Shown here: piece by piece, positions 1 to 7,503 of the stretch
How positions within the stretch are numbered: position 1 is the first letter of the stretch
Layout of the letters: every line of letters begins with the position of its first letter
NCBI RefSeq assembly: GCF_036227105.1
Contig: NZ_CP109434.1
Location: 1,120,001-1,184,000 of the forward strand
Source: Amycolatopsis sp. NBC_01488
GTDB taxonomy: Bacteria; Actinomycetota; Actinomycetes; Mycobacteriales; Pseudonocardiaceae
Reading direction: 5' to 3'
Length of the DNA: 64,000 nucleotides
Program-made: the position numbers and the translations under genes
Notes under the pieces: model-generated
Told to the model about the DNA's origin: nothing
Seen by the model: the letters and a program-made list of their open reading frames with translations, nothing else
Databases searched by the model: none

Positions 1-854
1 GCGTAGTCCGTCGGCTGGGACTTCGGGTACTGGGAAGTCGCCGGGTCCGCGGGATCCCTGCCCTGCAGGACCGACAGCGTCAGCGCGACGTCGACGACGG
101 TGCGGGCGATCGGCCCGGCCGTGTCCTGCTCGGCGGAGATCGGCACCACTCCGGTGCGGCTGACCAGGCCGAGGCTGGGCTTGTGGCCGACTGTCGCGGT
201 CATCCCCGCGGGGCACACGATCGAGCCGTCGGTCTCGGACCCGATCGCGACCTGGGCCAGCGACGCGGCGACGCCGGCCGCAGACCCGGCGGACGACCCG
301 CACGGGTTGTGGTCCAGCACGTACGGGTTGTTCGTCTGCCCGCCGACGCCCGACCAGCCGGACGTCGGCTTCGCGGCGCGGAAGTTCGCCCATTCGGAGA
401 GGTTCGCCTTGCCGAGGATGACCGCGCCCGCGTCACGCAGCCGGGTGATCAACGTGGCGTCCTTCGCGGGGTAGCTGTGCAGGGCCCGCGACCCCGCCGT
501 CGTCCACTGGTCGCGGGTGTCGACGTTGTCCTTGACCAGCACCGGGATGCCGTCGAGCGGGCCGCGCAGGTGGTGCGCGCGCCGCCGGGCGTCACTCTCC
601 GAAGCCTGTCCGAGCGCAGCGGGGTTGAGCGCCAGAACGGCGTTGACCTTGCCGTCGATCCGGTGGATCCGGTCGAGGTACGCGCCGGTCAGGCCCACGG
701 CGGTGAGCCGGCCGGACGCCATCCGGGCCTGCAGCGCCGGGATGTCCGCCGAGTCGAGGTCGAACTTCGAAGACGACGCGGAAGCCGCGGGAGCGGCCGG
801 GACGAGCAGGAGTGCGGCGGCCAGGATCGCGAGGAACACCGGCCGCCGCCCCAT
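1..854 (-). CDS. Secreted amidase-signature hydrolase (3' end beyond window)
   Basis: Hydrolase of the amidase signature family, which cleaves C-N amide bonds with a Ser-cisSer-Lys triad. About 284 residues are visible and the C-terminus runs off the left edge. Residues 1-27 look like a signal peptide (MGRR, then a hydrophobic run ending APAASA), so it is probably exported. Lys108 (IPVLVKDN), the cis-Ser in CGSSAGS (about 187-188) and the nucleophile Ser211 in SETDGS are all present. The ATG overlaps the TGA of glnA2 by one base (TGATG), so the two are almost certainly co-transcribed and translationally coupled. Substrate unknown. Confidence 0.9.
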   Translation of the reverse strand, partial: MGRRPVFLAILAAALLLVPAAPAASASSSKFDLDSADIPALQARMASGRLTAVGLTGAYLDRIHRIDGKVNAVLALNPAALGQASESDARRRAHHLRGPLDGIPVLVKDNVDTRDQWTTAGSRALHSYPAKDATLITRLRDAGAVILGKANLSEWANFRAAKPTSGWSGVGGQTNNPYVLDHNPCGSSAGSAAGVAASLAQVAIGSETDGSIVCPAGMTATVGHKPSLGLVSRTGVVPISAEQDTAGPIARTVVDVALTLSVLQGRDPADPATSQYPKSQPTDY

Positions 855-2197
855 CAGAGCACCGGGAGCAGCGTTCGGAGTTCGTACGGGGTGACCGCGC
901 TGCGGTAGTTGTCCCACTCGACGCGTTTGTTCCGGAGGAAGAAGTCGTAGACGTGCTCGCCGAGCGCTTCCGGCAGGAGCTCGGACTTCTCCATCTCGGC
1001 CAGTGCCTCTCCCAGGTTCTGGGGTAGCTGGGCGTACCCGGCGGCGCGCCGCTCGGAGTCGCTCAGCTGCCAGATGTTGTCCTCGGCGGGTGGCGGCAGC
1101 TCGTAGCCCTTTTCGATCCCCTTGAGCCCGGCGGCCAGGATGACCGAGTACGCCAGGTACGGGTTGCACGCCGAGTCCAGGGTACGGATCTCCACCCGAC
1201 GGGATGACGCCTTTCCGGGTGAATACATCGGGACGCGGACGAGCGCGGAGCGGTTCGCCCGGCCCCACGAGACCGTCGTCGGCGCTTCACTGCCGCTGAT
1301 CAGGCGTTTGTACGAGTTCACCCACTGGTTCGTGACCGCGGAGATCTCCTTGGCGTGGTGCAGCAGGCCCGCGACGAACGCCTTGCCGGTCTCCGACAGC
1401 TCGTGCGGGTCCTCGGCGTCGTAGAAGGCGTTGCGATCGCCTTCGAACAGGCTGATGTGGGTGTGCATGCCCGAGCCGGGCTGGTTCGTGAACGGCTTCG
1501 GCATGAACGTCGCGCGCACGCCCTGGGTCAGCGCGACCTCCTTGACGACGTAGCGGAACGTCATCACGTTGTCGGCCATCGTCAGCGCATCGGCGTAGCG
1601 GAGGTCGATCTCCTGCTGGCCCGGTGCCCCTTCGTGGTGGCTGAACTCGACCGAGATGCCCATCGCCTCGAGGGTCTCGATGGCGTGCCGGCGGAAGTGC
1701 GTCGCCGTGGCGTGGCTGGCCTGGTCGAAGTAGCCGCCGTTGTCGGCGGGCTCCGGCTCGCTGCCGTCGTCCGGCAGAGTCGAGAGCAGGAAGAATTCGA
1801 TCTCCGGGTGGACGTAGCAGGTGAAGCCCGCTTCGCCCGCCTTCGACAGCTGGCGCCGCAGGACGTGCCGCGGATCGGCCCACGACGGCGAGCCGTCCGG
1901 CATCGCGATGTCGCAGAACATCCGGGCCGAATAGGGGCCGCCGTCGGGGGTTTCCCAGGGCAGGACCTGGAACGTCGAGGGGTCCGGCTTGGCGACCATG
2001 TCCGATTCGTAGACCCGCGCGAAGCCCTCGATGGCCGAGCCGTCGAAGCCGATCCCCTCGGTGAACGCGCCCTCGAGCTCGGCGGGCGCGACCGCGACCG
2101 ACTTGAGGAACCCCAGCACATCGGTGAACCAGAGACGGACGAAACGGATGTCGCGCTCCTCGAGCGTGCGGAGCACGAATTCCTGCTGGCGATCCAT
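854..2197 (-). CDS. glnA2: Type I glutamine synthetase, GlnA2 type
   Basis: ATP-dependent ligase of the glutamine synthetase fold, 447 residues. The N-terminus (MDRQQEFVLRTLEERDIRF...) and overall length match actinobacterial GlnA2 (M. tuberculosis Rv2222c) closely, rather than the longer, adenylylated GlnA1. The beta-grasp domain is followed by the catalytic domain with the GSGMHTHIS segment and the ATP-site region around EAPTTVSWG. The C-terminus lacks an obvious NLYDLP adenylylation loop. It heads a unit with the overlapping amidase. The two TAP-type hydrolase genes a few kb away mirror the M. tuberculosis Rv2222c-Rv2224c order. Whether it makes glutamine or a gamma-glutamyl amide in vivo cannot be read from sequence. 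Confidence 0.93.
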   Translation of the reverse strand: MDRQQEFVLRTLEERDIRFVRLWFTDVLGFLKSVAVAPAELEGAFTEGIGFDGSAIEGFARVYESDMVAKPDPSTFQVLPWETPDGGPYSARMFCDIAMPDGSPSWADPRHVLRRQLSKAGEAGFTCYVHPEIEFFLLSTLPDDGSEPEPADNGGYFDQASHATATHFRRHAIETLEAMGISVEFSHHEGAPGQQEIDLRYADALTMADNVMTFRYVVKEVALTQGVRATFMPKPFTNQPGSGMHTHISLFEGDRNAFYDAEDPHELSETGKAFVAGLLHHAKEISAVTNQWVNSYKRLISGSEAPTTVSWGRANRSALVRVPMYSPGKASSRRVEIRTLDSACNPYLAYSVILAAGLKGIEKGYELPPPAEDNIWQLSDSERRAAGYAQLPQNLGEALAEMEKSELLPEALGEHVYDFFLRNKRVEWDNYRSAVTPYELRTLLPVL

Positions 2198-2272
2198 GGC
2201 CGCACCCTAACGACAGCGTGTTAACGGGATGTTTCACGACGCGCCGAGGGTGACCCAGTCAATTCGGGCGAG

Positions 2273-3553
2273 TCACGTCGCGAGCACCGGAACGGGCTTC
2301 TTCGCCCGCGTGATGGCCAGGGACGCGGCCGACGCGAGCACCGCCAGGACCGCGGCCGAGTACCAGGCCAGGTCGTAGTTCCCCAGCTGGTCGCGGACCA
2401 GGCCGGCGGCCGACGCGGCGAACGCGGCGCCCAGCTGGTGGCAGGCGAAGACCCAGCCGAACACGATCGGGCCCGCCTCTCCGAACGCGCGGACACACAG
2501 CGCGACCGTCGGCGGGACCGTGGCCACCCAGTCGAGGCCGTAGAACAGGATGAACGCCCACATGCTCGGCTGGACCGAGTTCGTGAACAGCTGTGGCAGC
2601 AGCGCCAGCGAGAGGCCACGCAGCGCGTAGTACACGCCGAGCAGGATCCGCGGGTCGACGCGGTCGGTGAGCCAGCCGGAGAAGATCGTGCCGACGACGT
2701 CGAAGACGCCGACCAGGGCAAGCAGGCCCGCCGCGGTCGTCTGCGGCATGCCGTGGTCGTGCGCGGCCGGGACGAAATGGGTGCCGACCAGGCCGTTCGT
2801 CGTCGCGCCGCAGATCGCGAAGCCGACCGCGAGCAGCCAGAACGTCCGGGTCCGGGCCGCCGTCCCCAGTACCGAAAGCGCGCGGCGGGCCGAGCCGGTC
2901 CGGGCCGCCGGGCGCGCGACCTCCGTGTCGGCGGGTGCGCCGTAGGCCGTGGCGCCGACGTCGGCGGGGTGGTCGCGGATGACCAGCAGGACGACCGGGA
3001 CGACAGCCAGCGCCGCGATCGCGATCACCAGCGACGCCGTCCGCCAGCCGGAGGTCACCGCGAGGTTCGCGATGAGCGGCAGGAAGATCAGCTGGCCGGT
3101 GGCGCCCGCGGCGGTCAGGACGCCGGTGACGACGCCGCGGCTGCGCACGAACCAGCGGGTCGCGACGGTCGCGGCGAAGCTCATCGCCATCGAGCCGGTG
3201 CCCGCGCCGATCAGCACGCCCCAGCACAGGACCAGCTGCCAGCTCGCGCTCATGAAGACCGTGCCGGCCGCGCCGAGGGCGATGACGAACAACGCCGTCG
3301 CCGAGACGCGACGGATGCCGAACCGCTCCATCAGCGCGGCGGCGAAGGGCGCGAAGAGGCCGTAGAGCACGAGGTTGACCGACACGGCCGAGCTGATCGT
3401 GGCCGTGGACCAGCCGAACTCCTCGTGCAGCGGGTCGATCAGGACGCCGGGGGCGGACCGGAAGCCGGCGGAGGCGAGCAGCGCGACGAACGCGGCACCG
3501 GCGATCAGCCAGGCGCGGTGCAGCTTCGGGGCGGGGAGGGTCTCGACAGTCAC
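2273..3553 (-). CDS. MFS transporter, about 12 TM
   Basis: Major facilitator superfamily permease, 426 residues from the GTG start. It shows about twelve hydrophobic segments with a hydrophilic central loop (around the PADTEVARPAARTGSARR stretch). The pattern resembles the monocarboxylate / oxalate-formate antiporter branch, but the substrate is not assignable. An ATG at 3625 would extend it by 24 Arg-rich residues into the divergent promoter region. I prefer the GTG at 3553 because the protein then starts just before TM1. It is divergent from the lipoprotein gene, about 100 bp away. Confidence 0.85.
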   Translation of the reverse strand: MTVETLPAPKLHRAWLIAGAAFVALLASAGFRSAPGVLIDPLHEEFGWSTATISSAVSVNLVLYGLFAPFAAALMERFGIRRVSATALFVIALGAAGTVFMSASWQLVLCWGVLIGAGTGSMAMSFAATVATRWFVRSRGVVTGVLTAAGATGQLIFLPLIANLAVTSGWRTASLVIAIAALAVVPVVLLVIRDHPADVGATAYGAPADTEVARPAARTGSARRALSVLGTAARTRTFWLLAVGFAICGATTNGLVGTHFVPAAHDHGMPQTTAAGLLALVGVFDVVGTIFSGWLTDRVDPRILLGVYYALRGLSLALLPQLFTNSVQPSMWAFILFYGLDWVATVPPTVALCVRAFGEAGPIVFGWVFACHQLGAAFAASAAGLVRDQLGNYDLAWYSAAVLAVLASAASLAITRAKKPVPVLAT

Positions 3554-3651
3554 CCCAGCAGTCTCACCGCGCGCGCGACGCCTCGAAAGTGGCCTGAAGG
3601 ACATCATCCGCAAGGATCGGGCCACGCCTGGGCGCTCAGTAGGCTCAGGGG

Positions 3652-4323
3652 ATGTCCCGCTTCGCCCTTCTGCTCGTGCTCCTGCTGACGGCCGGCTGCA
3701 CCGGGTCGCCGGACACGCGCGGGCCGTTCCCGGCGGGTGCCGAGCTGGTCCGCGACGCGGCGACGTCGTTCGCCTCCGTGCGGAGCGTCCACTTCGCGGC
3801 CGGCGTCAACGGCGTGCTGCCGGGCTTCCCGCTGCGGCTCATCGAGGGCGACGCGACCCTCGACGACGGCGGGGCCGCGACCGGCACGGCCGACGTCCAG
3901 GACGACGGCGCCGACGGCGGGCACACCAAGTTCCGCTTCACCGTCCGGGACGGCGAAATCACCACCGACCCCGACGTCGCGCGCGGCCGGATCCCGTCGA
4001 TGTACGACGTCGGCACGTTCCTCGGCCCGTCCGCCGGGCTGAAGCGGCTCCTCGACGGCGTCACCGACGCGAAGACCGAGGGCAAGGAGAACGTCGACGG
4101 CGCCGCGGCCCTGCGCGTCGGCGGCCAGGTGCCGGAAGCCGTCGCGCACAGCGTGCTGCCGCAGGTCACCGCCGACATCACGGTCAAGGTGTGGGTCTCG
4201 GCGGACGGGCCACGGCGGTTCGCCCGGCTCTGGGTGCAGGTCCCGTCGGCGGGCGACCACCTCAGCCCGGTGATGTTCGAGCTGTCGCTGACCAGGCAGA
4301 ACGAGCCCGTGGACGTCGGCTAG
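3652..4323 (+). CDS. LprG/LppX-family lipoprotein
   Basis: Exported lipoprotein of 223 residues. Signal peptide residues 1-15 end in the lipobox LTAGC, with Cys16 the predicted lipidation site. The body fits the LppX_LprAFG family, whose members bind and shuttle triacylated glycolipids or lipids across the mycobacterial envelope. The order is a Ser/Val-rich helix (SFASVRSVHF), beta-rich hydrophobic-pocket strands, and a C-terminal VWVSADGPRRFARL segment. In mycobacteria lprG is paired with an MFS pump (P55). Here the only MFS gene nearby is divergent and of a different look, so that pairing is not established. Its TAG stop lies in a CTAG shared with the convergent hydrolase. Confidence 0.82.
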   Translation: MSRFALLLVLLLTAGCTGSPDTRGPFPAGAELVRDAATSFASVRSVHFAAGVNGVLPGFPLRLIEGDATLDDGGAATGTADVQDDGADGGHTKFRFTVRDGEITTDPDVARGRIPSMYDVGTFLGPSAGLKRLLDGVTDAKTEGKENVDGAAALRVGGQVPEAVAHSVLPQVTADITVKVWVSADGPRRFARLWVQVPSAGDHLSPVMFELSLTRQNEPVDVG

Positions 4324-5801
4324 CAGCGGGTGCCGTCGGCGGGCAGCGTCCCGTCGACGAGGTACGCGATCCCGGCGCGGTCGACGCAGGCGTTCCCCTG
4401 CAGGAACACCGTGTGCTGCACGCCCTCGTACGTCAGCAGGGCGCCGCCGAGGTCCTTCGCGAGGTCCATGCCCTGCCGGTACGGCGTCGCGGGGTCGTGT
4501 GTCGTCGAGACGACCAGCGGTTTCGGCAGTCCTGCGGGGTGCGGCGCGTGCTCGGTGGACGTCGGCGGGACCGGCCAGGTCGAGCAGATGTCCAGCTCGC
4601 TCGTGTCGGGCGTGCCGCCGGCCAGGAAGGGCGCGCCCGCCAGCATCCGCTCGTGGGCGCCGTCGATCGTCGCGCGGTCGGTGAGGCGCGTGTGGTCGAC
4701 GCAGCGGACGGCGAAGTACGCGTCGATCGCGCCGCTGTAGTGGCCGTCGCGGTCGCGCTCGTAGTAGTCGTCGGCGAACGCCAGCAGGGTCCGACCGTTG
4801 CCTTCGGCGAGCTGCGCGAGGGCGCCGTTCAGCGCGGTCCAGTCGCCGCGGGAGTACAGGCCGCCGAACGTGCCGGTGACGGCGTCCTCGAACGACAGGT
4901 GACGGTTCCCGGCCGGGGCGGGCTTGGTGATCAGCGGACGCGCGAGGCTTTGGAAGGCATCGGTCGTGCGGGCCGGGTCGCGGCCGAGGGCGCAGTCGCG
5001 GCGAGCGGTGCACCACCGGCCGAACTCGTTCAGCGCGTCCTGGAAGCCCGCGGCCTGCGTGACCAGCGAGTCCACCAGGCTCTGGGCGGGGTCGATGGCG
5101 CCGTCGAGCAGCAGCGCGCGGACCTTGTCCGGGTACGCCTCGGCGTAGGCCGCGCCGATCTGCGTCCCGTACGAGTAGCCGAGGTAGGTCAGCTTCTCGT
5201 CGCCGAGCGCGGCGCGAAGGACGTCGAGGTCGCGTACGACCTCTCGGGTGCCGACGTTCGCAAGGAGCGTCTTGCCGTACTTCGTCGCTTCGGCGCACTT
5301 CGCGCCGTACGCAGTCGTCTCGGCGAGCTGTTTTTTCACCCCATCAGGCGACATGTCGCTTTCGACGTCGGACGCGCGGTCGGCGTCCTGCTCGGCGTCG
5401 GTGCGGCAGGTGATCCGCGGCTCGCTCGTGCCGACGCCGCGTGGGTCGAAGCCCACCAGGTCGAAGCGGTCGAGCAGCGGCGCGGCGGCGGGTGTCTTGG
5501 CCAGCGACGCCGCCGCGGCCGTCCCCCAGCCGCCGGGCCCGCCCGGGTCGACGACGAGGGAGCCGATCCGCGACTTCGCAGCCTTGTACCGCAGCAGGCC
5601 GACGGTGATCGCCGGTCCGTCCGGAGCGGCGTAGTCCAGCGGCACGCTCAGGTGCGCGCAGTCCAGTGCTTCGCCGCACGGGCTCCACGCGAGCTGCTGG
5701 TGGGTGAACTCCCCCAGGTCGGGCGGACGCGCAGGCGGCGGAGCGCTCGTGCACGCCGCCAGCAGCACCGCCAGGGCGACGGCGCCTACTGCCCGGAGCA
5801 C
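4320..5801 (-). CDS. TAP-like alpha/beta hydrolase lipoprotein (second of tandem pair)
   Basis: Secreted serine hydrolase of the tripeptidyl-aminopeptidase (TAP/Hip1) family, 493 residues. The GTG start at 5801 gives a signal peptide with lipobox LLAAC (Cys17). The oxyanion-side motif VDPGGPGGWG, nucleophile elbow GYSYGTQIG, Asp in THDPATPYRQG and His in QHTVFLQG form the catalytic site. Numerous Cys suggest disulfides and extracytoplasmic life. It starts inside the upstream paralogue (16-bp overlap), so the two arose by tandem duplication and are translated as a unit. M. tuberculosis has the same pair beside glnA2 (Rv2223c, Rv2224c = CaeA/Hip1). Activity as peptidase versus esterase is not decided by sequence. 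Confidence 0.9.
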   Translation of the reverse strand: MLRAVGAVALAVLLAACTSAPPPARPPDLGEFTHQQLAWSPCGEALDCAHLSVPLDYAAPDGPAITVGLLRYKAAKSRIGSLVVDPGGPGGWGTAAAASLAKTPAAAPLLDRFDLVGFDPRGVGTSEPRITCRTDAEQDADRASDVESDMSPDGVKKQLAETTAYGAKCAEATKYGKTLLANVGTREVVRDLDVLRAALGDEKLTYLGYSYGTQIGAAYAEAYPDKVRALLLDGAIDPAQSLVDSLVTQAAGFQDALNEFGRWCTARRDCALGRDPARTTDAFQSLARPLITKPAPAGNRHLSFEDAVTGTFGGLYSRGDWTALNGALAQLAEGNGRTLLAFADDYYERDRDGHYSGAIDAYFAVRCVDHTRLTDRATIDGAHERMLAGAPFLAGGTPDTSELDICSTWPVPPTSTEHAPHPAGLPKPLVVSTTHDPATPYRQGMDLAKDLGGALLTYEGVQHTVFLQGNACVDRAGIAYLVDGTLPADGTRC

Positions 5802-7408
5802 CGCTTGCCGTCCGGGGGCAGCGTGCCGTCGACGAGGTAGTCCGTCCCCGCTTCGTCCACGCACTTCACGCCCTGCAGGAACACCGTGTGCTGCGTGCCC
5901 TCGAAGGTGAGCAGCGCGCCCTTCAGGCCCTTCGCGAGGTTGACGCCCGCCTGGTACGGCGTCGCCGGGTCGTTGGTCGTCGAGATGACCAGCGTCTTCG
6001 CCAGGCCCTGGACGTTCGGGACGTGCGGCTCGGAGGTGTTCGGCACCGGCCAGAACGCGCACGCGTCGCGGGCCGCGCTCGCCGGGCGGCCGTCGTCGAG
6101 GAACGGCGCCACCTGCACGTACTCCTCCTGCGCCTTGAGGATGACCTGCGGGTCCGTGACGCGCGGGTCGTCGACGCAGCGGATCGCGGTGAAGGCGTCC
6201 TGCGTGGTGCCGTACCTGCCGTCGGTGTCGCGCTCGTTGTAGATGTCGGCCAGCTTCTCCAGCGTCGCGCCCCGCTGCTGCCGCAGCTCGTTCAAGCCCG
6301 AGTTCAGCGTGTCCCAGAGGCTCTCCTGGTAGAGCGCCTGGATGACGCCGGTGGTGGCGTCCTCGTAGGAGAGCTTGCGGCCGTCGCCGACCGGCACCGG
6401 GAAGTCGATCAGCGGGCGGACGAGGTCCTGGAACGCCTTGACCGCGGCGTTCGCGTCCTGCCCGAGCGCGCAGTCCTGCTGGGCGGTGCACCACTTCGCG
6501 AACTGCGTGAACGCCGTCCCGAAGCCCTGGCCCTGCGCGACCAGCGACTCGACCGCGTCCTGCTCCGGGTCGACCGCGCCGTCGAGGATCATGGCGCGGA
6601 CGTTCTTCGGGAACGCCTCGGCGTAGGTGGACCCGATCCGGGTGCCGTAGGAGTAGCCCAGATAGGTGAGCTTTTCGTCGCCGAGGACCGAGCGGAGGAC
6701 GTCGAGGTCCTTCACGACGTCCCGGGTGCCGACGTTGGCCAGCATCCCGGTGCCGTCCTGGGTGCGCTGGGCGCACTTCGCGGCGAAGTCCTTCTCCTGC
6801 GACTCCTGCTTGAGCACGCCCGCCGGCGAGCCGTCGGTCTCGCTGTCGTCGGCGCGGTCGGCGTCGCGCTCGGAGTCGGTCAGGCAGTGGATGGCCGGCT
6901 GGCTGGCGCCGATCCCCCGCGGATCGAAGCCGACCAGGTCGAAGCGCTTGCCGAGGTCGGTGCTCGCCGTCGGCTTGATCAGCCCGGCGGCCGCGACCAT
7001 GCCCGACGCGCCCGGGCCGCCGGGGTTGACCACCAGCGACCCGATCCGGGCACTTTCGTCGGTCGCCTTGTGGCGGAGCAGGCCCAGCGTGATCGTGTCG
7101 CCGGCCGGCTTGGCGTAGTCCAGCGGCACGGTCAGCCGGGCGCACTGGACGTCCTTCGCCTGGAACGCCGACCGCGCGTCTTCCGACGTCGCGTAAGGTG
7201 CGCAGTCGGCCCAGCTCAGGCTCTGGCCGTAGAACCGCTCCAGCCCGGCGGGCACCGGCCCGGACGGCGGGTGCGACTCGGTCGTCGGCGCGGGCGGCGC
7301 GGGCTTGCCGGTGGACGTGCAGGCGGTCAGCGAGGCCGCGAACAGCACGGATGTCGCAATTGCGGTGATCCGGCGACGTCGGGACCTGGCGCTGGGATGA
7401 GGGAACAC
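5786..7408 (-). CDS. TAP-like alpha/beta hydrolase lipoprotein (first of tandem pair)
   Basis: 540 residues from the GTG at 7408. A more upstream ATG (7513) would overlap secA2 and add a non-signal N-terminus. The start gives an Arg-rich n-region, a hydrophobic core and lipobox SLTAC (Cys30). The catalytic elements match the paralogue: VNPGGPGASG, GYSYGTRIG, Asp in TTNDPATPY and His in QHTVFLQG. The central lid region is rich in acidic residues. It is divergent from secA2 with only about 95 bp between the starts, so both promoters sit there. Family knowledge: Hip1/CaeA-type enzymes process envelope proteins. The physiological substrate here is unknown. Confidence 0.9.
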   Translation of the reverse strand: MFPHPSARSRRRRITAIATSVLFAASLTACTSTGKPAPPAPTTESHPPSGPVPAGLERFYGQSLSWADCAPYATSEDARSAFQAKDVQCARLTVPLDYAKPAGDTITLGLLRHKATDESARIGSLVVNPGGPGASGMVAAAGLIKPTASTDLGKRFDLVGFDPRGIGASQPAIHCLTDSERDADRADDSETDGSPAGVLKQESQEKDFAAKCAQRTQDGTGMLANVGTRDVVKDLDVLRSVLGDEKLTYLGYSYGTRIGSTYAEAFPKNVRAMILDGAVDPEQDAVESLVAQGQGFGTAFTQFAKWCTAQQDCALGQDANAAVKAFQDLVRPLIDFPVPVGDGRKLSYEDATTGVIQALYQESLWDTLNSGLNELRQQRGATLEKLADIYNERDTDGRYGTTQDAFTAIRCVDDPRVTDPQVILKAQEEYVQVAPFLDDGRPASAARDACAFWPVPNTSEPHVPNVQGLAKTLVISTTNDPATPYQAGVNLAKGLKGALLTFEGTQHTVFLQGVKCVDEAGTDYLVDGTLPPDGKRCSGQ

Positions 7409-7503
7409 GGTTGGATCGTCCCATCCGGCCGCGGAACTCGAACGCACCACCGCCACGTTGGGTGGGGCAGGCCGGTCGAGCGAGAGAGAACGGGAGACCA
7501 GGG

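Noticed and set aside
2220-2236. GlnR box upstream of glnA2
   Set aside because: On the minus strand GAAAC and TTAAC half-sites occur, but they are 5 instead of 6 bases apart and no second pair is present.
3375-5840. 821-codon plus-strand reading
   Set aside because: Covers the lipoprotein gene in the wrong frame and the antisense of the hydrolase; no recognisable domains.
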